From Betaproteobacteria bacterium (GTDB lineage: Bacteria > Pseudomonadota > Gammaproteobacteria > Burkholderiales > Casimicrobiaceae): DNA of 13,483 nt. The notes beneath the pieces were generated by a model. It searched no databases, was not told where the DNA came from, and saw nothing but the letters and a program-made list of their open reading frames with translations. Position 1 is the first letter of the stretch; each line of letters opens with the position of its first letter. The translations under genes and the position numbers were made by a program. The stretch is taken from contig VBCS01000165.1 of NCBI GenBank assembly GCA_005888955.1, positions 1 through 13,483 on the forward strand, written 5' to 3'. This document shows, one piece after another, positions 5,106 through 13,426 of this stretch.

Positions 5106-6947
5106 ATGCGCAGGATGAAAAGAGCGGTACTCGCATCGGCGTTGTTCATCGGTTTGGGGCTAGGTCACGGCGAAGCCGCGGCGCAGTTCAGCGGCTTCTA
5201 TTTCTTCGGCGACAGTCTGTCAGACGCCGGCTCGTTCAAGCCGGTGCTGCCTCCGGGCACCGGGAAATTCACAACCAATCCGGGACCGATCTGGGCGGAA
5301 GTCATTGCGCAACGTTATGGATTCACCGCGACGCCGGCGAACCAGGGCGGCAACGACTATGCCGAAGGCGGCGCGCGCGTATCGCAGCTGCCGGGCGTGC
5401 CGAACACGCCGCCGACGGGAACGGCAACGCCGGTCACCACACAAGTGCAAACCTTTCTCGGCAAAGGCGCGGTCAATTCCGGCGCGCTGTACTCGGTATG
5501 GGCGGGTGCGAACGACGTCTTCTTCCAGCTTGGCCTCGCGGCGGCCGGGGCCGCAACGTCTGCGCAGGTCCAGGCGAATCTGGCGACTGCGGCGACGCAG
5601 CTTGTGCAGCAGGTCGGTCAATTGAACGCTGCGGGTGCGCGCTACATCATCGTTTGGAATGTGCCGGACATCGGAAAGACGCCGTTCGGCGTCGGGTCGG
5701 GACAGGGCGCGACGATCACCGCGCTGTCGAGTTTTTACAACAGCACGCTCTTCGCCGGACTCGACGCGCTCCACGTCGATGTCATCCGCCTTAACAGCTT
5801 TGCGCTACTCAACGAAGCCATCGCCGACCCGGCAGCGTTCGGCTTTACGAACGTGACGACGCCGGCCTGTACGACGCCGAGCTCGCTCATCTGCACGTCG
5901 GCGACGCTGGTCGCACCGAACGCGGCGCAGACTTATCTTTTCGCCGACACCGTGCATCCGACGACCGCAGGACACAAGATCCTTGCTGACTACGCCGCAT
6001 CGGTGATCGAGGCGCCGCAGAAGATCAGCCTGCTCGCCGAAGCACCGCTCCAGGTCGAGCAGGCGACCTTCCGCGCGCTCGACGGACGCATGATGTCGGC
6101 CGTCGGCGCGCCGCGCGCACTGAACAAGTTCGAAGCGTATGCGATTTATGACTACGGCAATTACGATCGCAGCAACGACTTCGGCGGCGGTGACAGCCAG
6201 GCGAACTCGGTCGTGGTTGGCGGCGACATGAAGCTTACCGACCGTCTGCTTGCAGGCATCGCTTTCGGCTACACCGAGGACAAGTCGTCGCTGGGCAATA
6301 GCGGCGGCGGTTTCAAGCTGAACGAAGCGACGCTGACGGCGTACGTCGGCTATGGCGACGGGCCGTGGTACGTCGGCGGGAGCGTTGGCGGGGGCGACCT
6401 CGACTTCCGCGATATTCACCGCACGATCACGCTGGGCGCCGGCACCCGGACCGAAAGCGGGTCCACGCGCGGCACGCATCTCATGGGCCGCGTCCTCGGC
6501 GGATACTGGTTCAACTACGGCAACTGGGTTCACGGGCCGTTCGCGCGGCTGACCTACCAGGAAGCGAAGGTGTACGCGTGGTCGGAAACGGGTACGAGCA
6601 GCACCGCGATGTCCTTCGGGCATCAGAAGCGCGACTCGCTCGTGTCGAGCATCGGCTGGCAAGCCAACGGTAATCTCGGCTGGCTGCGGCCGTATGCGCG
6701 CGTGACCTGGGAGAAGGACTACAACAACGACGACCGCATCGTCCGCGCCGGCCTGGTGTCAACCGGCGGAGTCGGTTTCGGTCTCCCCGCGTTGAGACCC
6801 GACGACAATTACGCCTTGTTCGACATCGGCGCCAGCGGCGAGCTCGGCAACAGCAAAGTCACCGGGTTCGTCAGCGTCAATGCCACAGCGGGCAAGAACG
6901 ACGGCAATTATCAGGCAGTCACGGTCGGCGTCCGCGTCCCGCTGTAG
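5106..6947 (+). CDS. GDSL-family esterase/lipase autotransporter (EstA type)
   Basis: 613 residues from ATG 5106, chosen because AGGAG (5094-5098) precedes it by 7 bases; an in-frame ATG at 5061 lacks this. A signal peptide (MRRMKRAVLASALFIGLGLG ... AAAQ) ends near residue 26. The passenger is an SGNH hydrolase: block I FGDSLSDAG with nucleophile S37, a glycine region in GGNDYAEGGAR, block III GAND with N136, and block V DTVH with D281 and H284. From about residue 335 the pattern changes to alternating aromatic beta strands (FEAYAIYDYGNYDRS ... YWFNYGNW ... PYARVTWEKDY) typical of the autotransporter barrel, which inserts in the outer membrane and displays the esterase at the surface. The last residue is L rather than the more common F. 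Two cysteines (C255, C263) just before block V could form a disulfide loop. The physiological substrate is unknown. Confidence 0.93.
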   Translation: MRRMKRAVLASALFIGLGLGHGEAAAQFSGFYFFGDSLSDAGSFKPVLPPGTGKFTTNPGPIWAEVIAQRYGFTATPANQGGNDYAEGGARVSQLPGVPNTPPTGTATPVTTQVQTFLGKGAVNSGALYSVWAGANDVFFQLGLAAAGAATSAQVQANLATAATQLVQQVGQLNAAGARYIIVWNVPDIGKTPFGVGSGQGATITALSSFYNSTLFAGLDALHVDVIRLNSFALLNEAIADPAAFGFTNVTTPACTTPSSLICTSATLVAPNAAQTYLFADTVHPTTAGHKILADYAASVIEAPQKISLLAEAPLQVEQATFRALDGRMMSAVGAPRALNKFEAYAIYDYGNYDRSNDFGGGDSQANSVVVGGDMKLTDRLLAGIAFGYTEDKSSLGNSGGGFKLNEATLTAYVGYGDGPWYVGGSVGGGDLDFRDIHRTITLGAGTRTESGSTRGTHLMGRVLGGYWFNYGNWVHGPFARLTYQEAKVYAWSETGTSSTAMSFGHQKRDSLVSSIGWQANGNLGWLRPYARVTWEKDYNNDDRIVRAGLVSTGGVGFGLPALRPDDNYALFDIGASGELGNSKVTGFVSVNATAGKNDGNYQAVTVGVRVPL

Positions 6948-6972
6948 CAACGGCTTCGCGTTTCCGCACCCC

Positions 6973-6990
6973 GGGCCGCTCCTGCGGCCC
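6973..6990. terminator. Hairpin between convergent genes, possible weak terminator
   Basis: GGGCCGC-TCCT-GCGGCCC gives a 7-bp GC stem with a 4-base loop, 26 bp after the esterase stop. The following CTGTCCTTTCG is not a proper T-run, so termination strength is doubtful. It sits between the convergent esterase and SDR genes. Confidence 0.4.
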
Positions 6991-7033
6991 TGTCCTTTCG
7001 TCGGCGACGATTCGAAGCGGAACTGCGCGGGCT

Positions 7034-7795
7034 CTAGGGATCGCCGCGCGGCTTGCGCGGCGCATTCGCGAACGCGCGATCGTAGATCGCCCGCGGCAGG
7101 AGCCGGAGGAGCCGACCGGCCCAGCGCATCTGCCACGGCAAGACATAGAAGCGCCGTCCCGAGGCGATCGCGCGAACGATCTGCCACGCCGCGCGGTCGG
7201 CAGAAAGCAGGAATGGCATCCGATACGGGTTGTTCGCGGTCATCGGCGTGGCCACGTAGCCCGGACAGATCGTGATCACTTCGATACCGCTGCCCACCAT
7301 CTCGACCCGCAGGCCTTCGAGATAATTGATCGCGGCGGCCTTCGACGCCGAGTACGCGCCGGCGCCGGGCAAGCCGCGAAAGCCGGCTACGCTTGCTATC
7401 CCGACCAGCTTGCCGGCCCGGGCCGCACGCATCGCGGGCAGAAACGGCTGGAACGTATGCAGCATGCCCAGCACATTGGTGTCGAACGTCGCGCGAAAAT
7501 CTGCGTTGTCCCCGGCGTATTCGGTCAGCGTTCCGCGTGAGATGCCCGCATTGGCGATGACGACATCGGCGGCGCCGTGCCTTGTGGTGAAGTCCATTGC
7601 GGCCGAACGCAGCGCGGATTCATCGCGGACATCGCCAGCATATATCTCGGGTGTCAGGGGGCGCAGCGTCGCCGCGAATGCGGCAAGCGCATCGGCGCGC
7701 CGCGCGAACAAACCGAGTTGCGCGCCTTCCCGAGCGTATTGCCGCGCAAGCGCGGCACCGATGCCGGAGGACGCGCCGGTCAGGAAGACTTTCAC
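7034..7795 (-). CDS. Short-chain dehydrogenase/reductase (classical SDR)
   Basis: 253 residues when started at GTG 7795, which gives the typical beginning MKVFLTGASSGIG. TTG at 7834 would add 13 residues; neither has a clear ribosome binding site. The Rossmann-fold cofactor motif TGASSGIG is at residues 6-13, and NAG at 82-84. The catalytic tetrad fits N107, S135, Y148 and K152 (YSASK), and PG at 178-179 follows. An arginine after the first strand (LFARRADAL) suggests NADP(H) preference (inference). The C-terminal tail is basic and partly hydrophobic (YVLPWQMRWAGRLLRLLPRA), as in SDRs that associate with membranes or lipid substrates. The substrate is unknown. It is the last gene of the argS-SPOR-dsbA run, 45 bp after the dsbA stop, and probably cotranscribed. 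Confidence 0.88.
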   Translation of the reverse strand: MKVFLTGASSGIGAALARQYAREGAQLGLFARRADALAAFAATLRPLTPEIYAGDVRDESALRSAAMDFTTRHGAADVVIANAGISRGTLTEYAGDNADFRATFDTNVLGMLHTFQPFLPAMRAARAGKLVGIASVAGFRGLPGAGAYSASKAAAINYLEGLRVEMVGSGIEVITICPGYVATPMTANNPYRMPFLLSADRAAWQIVRAIASGRRFYVLPWQMRWAGRLLRLLPRAIYDRAFANAPRKPRGDP

Positions 7796-7840
7796 GCGGC
7801 GCGCCGCCGCGCCGCCCTGCTCGGTGCGATCCAAGAGCGA

Positions 7841-8470
7841 TCAGGACTTCGCGCGCTCGGCGCGGGCCTTGGCAATCAACGCGTCGACGACGGCGGGCAC
7901 CGCGGCGTGCTCGATGCGCCCGGTCACGAATTTGCCGTCGACGACCATGATCGGCACCGACTGGATGTTGTAGGCATTCGCCTGCGCCTTGGCGCGGTTG
8001 AATTTGCTGTTCACCGTAAACGAGGCATATACCTCCGCCACGCGGGTCCGGTCGAGGCCGTGGCTCGCCGCCCAGTCAAAAAACGCCTTGTCCTGATACA
8101 AAGGCACGCCGTTGTCGTGCACCGCTTTGAAAACCTCGGGTGAAAGACGCGCCTCATCACCCATGGCATCGAGCGTGTAGTAGATCTTGGCGAGTGCTTC
8201 CCAGCGTTGCTGGAACATCACGGGCACGCGGCGAAACTGCACGTCTGGGGGAAGCTTCTGCATCCAGGTCTGCAGGATCGGCTCGAGGTCGTGGCAATGC
8301 GGGCAGCCATACGAGAAGAACTCGATGACCTCGATCTTCTTGCCCGTTTCCACTGGCTGCGAATTTTTGAGCCGCACATAATCCTTCCCCTCGACCAGGT
8401 CGGCCGCGCCCGCCGCAGTCACGGCGAACCACGCAAGCGCGCCCAGAAAATGCATCGCCAATCGCTTCAT
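7841..8470 (-). CDS. dsbA: Periplasmic thiol:disulfide interchange protein DsbA
   Basis: 209 residues, normal for DsbA. The signal peptide MKRLAMHFLGALAWFAVTAA ends with likely cleavage after residue 22 (AGA|AD). The thioredoxin-fold active site is FFSYGCPHCH with C56 and C59 in the CPHC form characteristic of oxidising DsbA. The conserved cis-proline is P173 in SVPIMVV. A helical insertion separates the halves. The protein introduces disulfides into newly exported proteins and is reoxidised by DsbB, which is not encoded here. The ATG at 8470 is supported by AGGAG at 8476-8480. It lies 82 bp after the SPOR gene in the argS transcription unit. Exported cysteine-pair proteins in this window, such as the GDSL autotransporter and the glycine-zipper protein, could be substrates (inference). 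Confidence 0.95.
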   Translation of the reverse strand: MKRLAMHFLGALAWFAVTAAGAADLVEGKDYVRLKNSQPVETGKKIEVIEFFSYGCPHCHDLEPILQTWMQKLPPDVQFRRVPVMFQQRWEALAKIYYTLDAMGDEARLSPEVFKAVHDNGVPLYQDKAFFDWAASHGLDRTRVAEVYASFTVNSKFNRAKAQANAYNIQSVPIMVVDGKFVTGRIEHAAVPAVVDALIAKARAERAKS

Positions 8471-8552
8471 CAGTGCTCCTGAAAGCAGTTATGCCGAAAG
8501 TGGACCTTGGGCCGGTCGTCGACGTCAAAGTTCAATTCGCAGTTACGGCCCC

Positions 8553-9173
8553 TCATTGGTTTTTGATCACGGCGACGTCGAAGCCACGGCCGCCGAGCTC
8601 GGTCTTGACGCGGCCGAGCTCGTCGGTATTGTCGTAGGGCCCAAGCCGGACGCGGTAGCGCACCGTCTTGTCGGGCAACGACACGGCCTGGATCGACGCT
8701 TCCCAGCCTGACAGCGCCAGGCGCGCTTTCATGTTTTCGGCATCCGATGCGCTGGCGAAGGCGCCCGCCTGCAACCAATAGCGGTCGGCGGGTTTCGCCG
8801 CCTCGGTGGCCTTGCCCGCATCCGGGACCTTGTCGAAAGGCCTCTCCGCGCCCTTGTCGGCGGGGCGTCGATCAACGCCCGATTTGGGCTCTTCACCGCC
8901 GGGAAGGATCTTGTAAAAGTCGAAGCGCGGCTTGTCCGGCGTTGTTCCCTGAGCGCCAAGATCTCCCTTCGCGGCTCGCGCGGGCTCCTTCGCATTGCCG
9001 GGCGCCTGGAGCGGCGACGTGAGCCCGCTCTTGCCCAGAAAAAACGCGACCGCGGCAGCGATCGACAGGCCGAGCACCAGGCCGATGAAAATGCCGAGCA
9101 ACGTGCCGCCGCGTCCGGCCTGCCTGGTTCTGGGCACGGCACGCGAGTGCCGCATCGGTTGTCTGCGAAGCAT
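8553..9173 (-). CDS. Membrane-anchored SPOR-domain protein
   Basis: 206 residues. A basic N terminus (MLRRQPMRHSRAVPRTRQAG) is followed by one membrane segment (about 24-47, LLGIFIGLVLGLSIAAAVAFFL). This is an inner-membrane anchor with the N terminus in the cytoplasm. A low-complexity linker rich in A, P, K, D and G spans about 50-128. The SPOR domain (about 131-205) contains YWLQAGAFASASDAENMKAR and YRVRLGPYDNTDELGRVK, the standard beta-alpha-beta repeat pattern. SPOR domains bind denuded peptidoglycan glycan strands at the division septum, so a role in cell division or cell-wall remodelling is likely (FtsN/DedD-like layout). The start is 10 bp after the argS stop, so the two are probably translated from one message. 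The ribosome binding site is weak. FtsN itself is not claimed. Confidence 0.9.
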   Translation of the reverse strand: MLRRQPMRHSRAVPRTRQAGRGGTLLGIFIGLVLGLSIAAAVAFFLGKSGLTSPLQAPGNAKEPARAAKGDLGAQGTTPDKPRFDFYKILPGGEEPKSGVDRRPADKGAERPFDKVPDAGKATEAAKPADRYWLQAGAFASASDAENMKARLALSGWEASIQAVSLPDKTVRYRVRLGPYDNTDELGRVKTELGGRGFDVAVIKNQ

Positions 9174-9183
9174 TGGCAGTCTT

Positions 9184-10836
9184 TTACATCTTCTCCGGAG
9201 CGCTCACGCCGAGCACGCCCAAGCCGTTGCGCACGACTTGGCCGGTCGCTACGACCAATGCAAGACGCGCGCGGCGTAACACGGGATCATCGACCAGAAA
9301 TTGTTCCGCATTATAGTAGCTGTGAAATTGCGCTGCCAGTTCCTTCAGGTAGAACGTGATCAGATGCGGCGCAAGTTCGCGCTCAGCGACCGCGAGCTCG
9401 TCGGGAAAATCCGCCAGCCGGCGCAGCAGCGCCTGTTCGTAGGGATTCGTCAGCGCTGATAGATCGGCGTCTTTCAGCATCGCAGGCGCCGTTGCCCACG
9501 GTATTCCAGCTTTGTCGAGTACGCTGCACACGCGGGCATGAACGTATTGCACGTAATAAACCGGATTCTCCTCGCTCTGCGAGCGCGCGAGATCGACGTC
9601 GAAGGTAAGCTGCGAATCCGCCTTGCGCAGCAGAAGAAGGAAACGAACGGCGTCGCGGCCCACCTCGTCGATCAGATCGCGCACCGTGACGTAGTCGCCG
9701 GCGCGCTTGCTGATCTTCATCTCCTCGCCGCCCTTCATCACGGTGACCATCTGGTGCAGGACGTAGTCGGGATAGCCTTCCGGGATGCCCATCTCGAGCG
9801 CTTGCAGTCCCGCGCGCACGCGCACGATCGTGCTGTGGTGGTCGGCGCCCTGCTCGTTGACGACGCGCCCGAATCCGCGTTCCCACTTGGTCACGTGATA
9901 CGCGATGTCCGGAACGAAGTACGTGAAGCTGCCGTCGGAGCGCCGCATGACTCGGTCCTTGTCATCGCCGTACTCGGTTGTCTTCAGCCACAGCGCGCCA
10001 TCCTTCTCATAGGTCTTGCCGTTGGCGACGAGACGATCGACGACGGATTGCACATTGCCGTCCGTGTACAGCGAGGATTCCAGATAATAATGGTCGAAGC
10101 GCACGCCGAAGGCCGCCAGATCCGAATCCTGCTCGCGCCGCAATGCGGCCACGGCGAAGCGCCGGATCGCGTCGAGGTCGTCTGCGGCGCGATCGTCGGG
10201 ATGCGCGGAACAGTACGCGGCCGCAATGTCGCGAATGTAGTCCCCGCGATAGCCATCCTCGGGGAATGGAACGGCCGGATCGTAGGTCTGGCGCACGCGC
10301 GCCTGAACCGAAAGCGCGAGACTGGCGATCTGCGCCCCTGTATCGTTGTAATAGAATTCGCGGTGAACCTCCGCCCCCTGCCACTCAAGCAACGTCGCAA
10401 TCGCGTCGCCGACCGCGGCGCCGCGTCCATGACCCACGTGAAGGGGGCCGGTCGGATTTGCGGACACGAATTCGACCATCGCGCGACCGGACATCGCGGT
10501 CGCAGCGCGGCCATAGCGATCGGTTTGGTCGAGAATGCGGGTGACGACTGCCTGGCGCGCCGCCGGAGAAAGAAACAGGTTGATGAAACCGGCACCGGCG
10601 ACTTCGACGCGCTCGAGCCAGGGTGAGGGTCCCATTGCTGCGGCGACCGCGGCGGCGAGCTCGCGCGGATTGCGCTTGAGCGTCTTGCCGAGCTGCAACG
10701 CGGCGTTGCTCGCGTAGTCGCCGTGCTGCGCCTGTTTGGGACGCTCGAGCGACAATTGCGGAACCGGTTGAACCGGCGCAATGCACGCTATCGCCGCATG
10801 CAGGCAAGCGGCGAGTTCGGAGCGGGGATCGATCAA
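9184..10836 (-). CDS. argS: Arginyl-tRNA synthetase
   Basis: 550 residues, near the usual 560-590 for bacterial ArgRS. The N-terminal Add1 domain (residues 1-90, with QAQHGDYASNAALQLGK) precedes the class I Rossmann catalytic core. The HIGH signature is HVGH at 133-136 in SANPTGPLHVGHGRGA. The KMSK equivalent is KISK at 374-377 (MKISKRAGDYVT). The C-terminal DALR anticodon-binding domain follows (VYYVQYVHARVCSVLDKAG ... LITFYLKELAAQFHSYYN). It charges tRNA-Arg with arginine in the cytoplasm. No ATG is available in frame, so I take TTG at 10836. No clear Shine-Dalgarno precedes it, and the upstream frame closes with TAA before any other start. A consensus -10 box lies about 40 bp upstream. Confidence 0.96.
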   Translation of the reverse strand: MIDPRSELAACLHAAIACIAPVQPVPQLSLERPKQAQHGDYASNAALQLGKTLKRNPRELAAAVAAAMGPSPWLERVEVAGAGFINLFLSPAARQAVVTRILDQTDRYGRAATAMSGRAMVEFVSANPTGPLHVGHGRGAAVGDAIATLLEWQGAEVHREFYYNDTGAQIASLALSVQARVRQTYDPAVPFPEDGYRGDYIRDIAAAYCSAHPDDRAADDLDAIRRFAVAALRREQDSDLAAFGVRFDHYYLESSLYTDGNVQSVVDRLVANGKTYEKDGALWLKTTEYGDDKDRVMRRSDGSFTYFVPDIAYHVTKWERGFGRVVNEQGADHHSTIVRVRAGLQALEMGIPEGYPDYVLHQMVTVMKGGEEMKISKRAGDYVTVRDLIDEVGRDAVRFLLLLRKADSQLTFDVDLARSQSEENPVYYVQYVHARVCSVLDKAGIPWATAPAMLKDADLSALTNPYEQALLRRLADFPDELAVAERELAPHLITFYLKELAAQFHSYYNAEQFLVDDPVLRRARLALVVATGQVVRNGLGVLGVSAPEKM

Positions 10837-10875
10837 GGCGGCGCAGTCGTTGCGGGAGCGATGGCAAACTTTTTA

Positions 10876-10904
10876 ATTATAGCTTGAGTGCTTGCACCTT
10901 CACC
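10876..10904 (-). promoter_or_regulatory. Predicted promoter of the argS-SPOR-dsbA-SDR unit
   Basis: On the minus strand TATAAT (10881-10876) is a perfect -10 box in the 77-bp gap after priA. The -35 position is poor: GTGAAG at 16 bp or GGTGAA at 17 bp. The implied leader is about 33 nt. The box suggests argS and the genes after it can be transcribed independently of priA. Confidence 0.5.
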
Positions 10905-10913
10905 GTGCTGCAG

Positions 10914-13091
10914 TCATGCAAACGCGAGCGGGTCGACATCGATTACCCAGCGAACGCGTTGCTGGCGCATCCGTTCGAGCAGCGCCCTCCAGCGCGGCAG
11001 GAATGCATGTAACGCCGACCGCTCGGAGCTCTGGACCAGAACCTGCCCGCGCTCCAACCCTGCGCGCCGCGCAAGCCCCGCTGGCACCGGCGAATATACT
11101 TCACAGCGAAGCTTGCTTGCCGCGAGCAGCGCGCGAGCATGCGCAACCGCCCGCTCGAGGAATGCAGTGACCGCCTCGCGTCCTGGCGCTTCGGCAGACA
11201 GGAGCGCCAGGTGGGCAAAGGGCGGCAGGTCGAGGCGCTCACGCTCGGCGAGCAGAGTCTCGGCGAAACCATCGTAATCATGGCCGACGAGCGCTACATA
11301 AAGCGGATGGTCCGGAAAGTCGGTCTGCACCACGACCTCGCCCGCCATGATGCCTCGCCCAGCGCGCCCGGCCACCTGCTCGAGCAGCGCAAACAGCCGC
11401 TCCGTCGCGCGGAAGTCGGCGCTGTAGAGCGCATTGTCGGCGCCGAGCACGCCGACCAGGGTGAGGCGCGGGAAATCGTGTCCCTTCGCGAGCATCTGCG
11501 TTCCGACCAGGATATCGACTTCGCCCGCCGCGATGGCGCGCCGCATCGTCGCAAACATGCCTTTCCGGCGCGTGCTGTCGCGGTCGACCCGCATTACTCG
11601 TGCGCTGGGATAGAGCTCTGCCAGCGCGCGCTCGAGCCGTTGTGTACCGAAGCCAAGCGGCAGGAGATCCTGGTTGCCGCACGCCGGGCACGCCGCTGGC
11701 AGCCCCTCGGTGTATCCGCAATGGTGGCAGCGCAGCGCTCCGGCGTCGCGGTGCACGACGAGTCTCGCCGTGCACCGCCGACACATCGCCTTCCACGCGC
11801 ACGCAACGCAAAGGAGCGATGGCGCGAAGCCGCGTCGGTTGATGAAGAGCAGCGTCTGCTCGCCGCGCGCTACGCGGTCGGCGATCGCCTGGCGGAGCGG
11901 CGCTCCGAGTCCTTCGCGGCTGTCGGCTGCCCGATTCGGAACGAGGCGCACCGATGGCAATACCGACCGTGTGATCGCGCGCTGTGGCAGCTTGAGCCAG
12001 CGATAGCGGCGGCGGCGCGCGTGTGCGTAACTTTCCAGCGACGGCGTTGCGCTGCCGAGAATCACCGGTACGTCGCGGAGCCGCGCGCGATAGATTGCGA
12101 CGTCGCGCGCGTGATACCGCACACCGTCCTGTTGCTTGAACGAGACATCGTGCTCCTCATCGACGACGATGAGCCCGAGCCGTGGCAACGGCGTATAAAC
12201 GGCGAGCCGCGTGCCCACCACAAGCTGCGCGTCACCCCGCGCTGCAGCGAGCCAGCGGGAAAGCCGCGCTGCAGATGAAAGTCCGCTGTGGACCACGGCC
12301 AAGCTGACGCCCGGCAGCGCGCTGGCGATGCGCTGCTCGAGTTGCGGCGTCAGGTTGATTTCCGGCACGAGCAGAAGCGCCTGCCGGCCCGCGGCGATGG
12401 CGCGCGCGACGGCGGCAAAATAGACCTCGGTCTTGCCGCTCCCGGTGACACCTTGCAGGAGCGAGGGAGCGAACCGGTCCATCGGCGTCGTCGCCTCGAT
12501 GACCGCGGCTTTCTGCGCGACGTTGAGAACGATGCTCGCGGGGGCTATTCCCTCCTGTTCGGGCACGGGCTCGACCAACCGCTGCTTGCGCCAAACGCCG
12601 AAAGTCCGCCAGGCCTGGGCGCCGAAGCGGCGAAGCTCGTCGGTAGTAGCGCCTTCGGGTGCGGAGAGAACGCTTTGCAGGCGCAGCAGCGAGCGTGTGT
12701 CCGCATGCCGCGCGAGCGCAGCATGCCCGCCTGCAGTGAGGCGATAACGGTCTGCCAGCGGCGTGCGTGCCCTCGCCGTTGAACCTAGTGGTGGCAGTAG
12801 CTGTGCGAAGCATTGGCCGATCGGTTGTTGATAGTATTCACTCACAAACCGCGCCAACTCGCACAAGTCTGCGGGCAACGGTGGCAGCGCCGTCACGATT
12901 TCGTCGACTGGCGCCACGCGCTCGGGGGCAATATCCGTCGCCTCGACCCGATCGACCGCAATCCCGAGCAACCGCCGCCGTCCGAGCCGGACGCGAAGCA
13001 CGCTTCCCCTCTGGATTTCGAGGCCGGAAGGCGACCAGTAGTCGAAGAGTTGGTCGGCCGCGACCGGCAAAGCTACGCGAACGATGGCCAT
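10914..13091 (-). CDS. priA: Primosomal protein N', replication restart helicase PriA
   Basis: 725 residues, normal for PriA, an ATP-dependent 3'-5' helicase that recognises stalled forks and reloads the replisome. The N-terminal DNA-binding domain (about 1-105) starts VRVALPVAADQLFDYWSP. The helicase core has Walker A GVTGSGKT (214-221), Walker B DEEH (311-314), motif III GSATPS, and a second RecA-like lobe with VGTQMLAKGHDFP and the arginine-finger motif QVAGRAGRG. The inserted zinc-binding region has all eight cysteines: C428, C431, C437, C440, C455, C458, C468 and C471. The helicase looks fully functional. The ATG at 13091 has only a weak ribosome binding site. Upstream lies an AT-rich region with DnaA boxes, oriented so that priA is transcribed away from it. 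Confidence 0.97.
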   Translation of the reverse strand: MAIVRVALPVAADQLFDYWSPSGLEIQRGSVLRVRLGRRRLLGIAVDRVEATDIAPERVAPVDEIVTALPPLPADLCELARFVSEYYQQPIGQCFAQLLPPLGSTARARTPLADRYRLTAGGHAALARHADTRSLLRLQSVLSAPEGATTDELRRFGAQAWRTFGVWRKQRLVEPVPEQEGIAPASIVLNVAQKAAVIEATTPMDRFAPSLLQGVTGSGKTEVYFAAVARAIAAGRQALLLVPEINLTPQLEQRIASALPGVSLAVVHSGLSSAARLSRWLAAARGDAQLVVGTRLAVYTPLPRLGLIVVDEEHDVSFKQQDGVRYHARDVAIYRARLRDVPVILGSATPSLESYAHARRRRYRWLKLPQRAITRSVLPSVRLVPNRAADSREGLGAPLRQAIADRVARGEQTLLFINRRGFAPSLLCVACAWKAMCRRCTARLVVHRDAGALRCHHCGYTEGLPAACPACGNQDLLPLGFGTQRLERALAELYPSARVMRVDRDSTRRKGMFATMRRAIAAGEVDILVGTQMLAKGHDFPRLTLVGVLGADNALYSADFRATERLFALLEQVAGRAGRGIMAGEVVVQTDFPDHPLYVALVGHDYDGFAETLLAERERLDLPPFAHLALLSAEAPGREAVTAFLERAVAHARALLAASKLRCEVYSPVPAGLARRAGLERGQVLVQSSERSALHAFLPRWRALLERMRQQRVRWVIDVDPLAFA

Positions 13092-13238
13092 GGAATCGGG
13101 TCCACTGCCTCTGCGTCTAGCCGCATTGCGGTGAGTGAAATGGATGCCCGACTGTGCTATCGCGAATCTTGATAGCCGGCACCAGCACTAGCTCCCAAGT
13201 CATTCTTTTTCCAGTACTCCGCTCATCGCGAGTCGAAA

Positions 13239-13247
13239 TGTGGATAA
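13239..13247 (-). promoter_or_regulatory. Consensus DnaA box
   Basis: The minus strand reads TTATCCACA, the consensus high-affinity DnaA box. The plus strand reads TGTGGATAA. Confidence 0.65.
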
Positions 13248-13250
13248 ATT

Positions 13251-13259
13251 TGTGCGTAA
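13251..13259 (-). promoter_or_regulatory. DnaA-box-like 9-mer, one mismatch
   Basis: The minus strand reads TTACGCACA, one mismatch to TTATNCACA. It has the same orientation as the consensus box, with starts 12 bp apart. Confidence 0.45.
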
Positions 13260-13263
13260 GTAA

Positions 13264-13278
13264 ATGCTGCATTGCACA
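13264..13278. repeat. 15-bp motif ATGCTGCATTGCACA, copy 2
   Basis: Identical to 1337-1351. Here it directly follows the two DnaA boxes and precedes the AT-rich tract. Confidence 0.5.
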
Positions 13279-13320
13279 GCTTTAGTGCCATATCGCACAC
13301 TACGTTCTCCATGTCATCGG

Positions 13321-13360
13321 CCAAAATTAGTTAATATTACATATGAATCATACAGTTGTC
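13321..13360. other. AT-rich tract, possible DNA-unwinding element
   Basis: Ten of 40 bases are G or C (25%), including AAAATTAGTTAATATTACAT, against a strongly GC-rich background. It lies between the DnaA-box pair and the third box. Confidence 0.45.
13346..13358 (+). promoter_or_regulatory. IHF-like binding sequence
   Basis: AATCATACAGTTG matches the IHF consensus WATCAANNNNTTR with one mismatch (T for A at the sixth base). It is at the right edge of the AT-rich tract. Confidence 0.3.
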
Positions 13361-13417
13361 TTGCAGACGCGGCGTCGCCTCATTCGTCCTACTGGGAAGC
13401 GCCACGGCAATCGCTGG

Positions 13418-13426
13418 TGTGCATAA
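13418..13426 (-). promoter_or_regulatory. DnaA box, TTATGCACA form
   Basis: The minus strand reads TTATGCACA, which fits TTATNCACA. With the next three bases it repeats 11 of 12 positions of the second box (TGTGCATAAGTA here, TGTGCGTAAGTA at 13251). Confidence 0.55.

Noticed and set aside
8471..8552. The 82-bp gap between the SPOR gene and dsbA as a separate dsbA promoter
   Set aside because: TTGACG is present, but the only AT-rich -10 candidate (around CATAACT) is far too distant; no credible pair was found.
9538..10626. A 362-codon plus-strand frame opposite argS, and a 379-codon one opposite priA (11139-12278)
   Set aside because: Both lie wholly inside strongly recognised genes, have no start signals or domain, and are compositional shadows.
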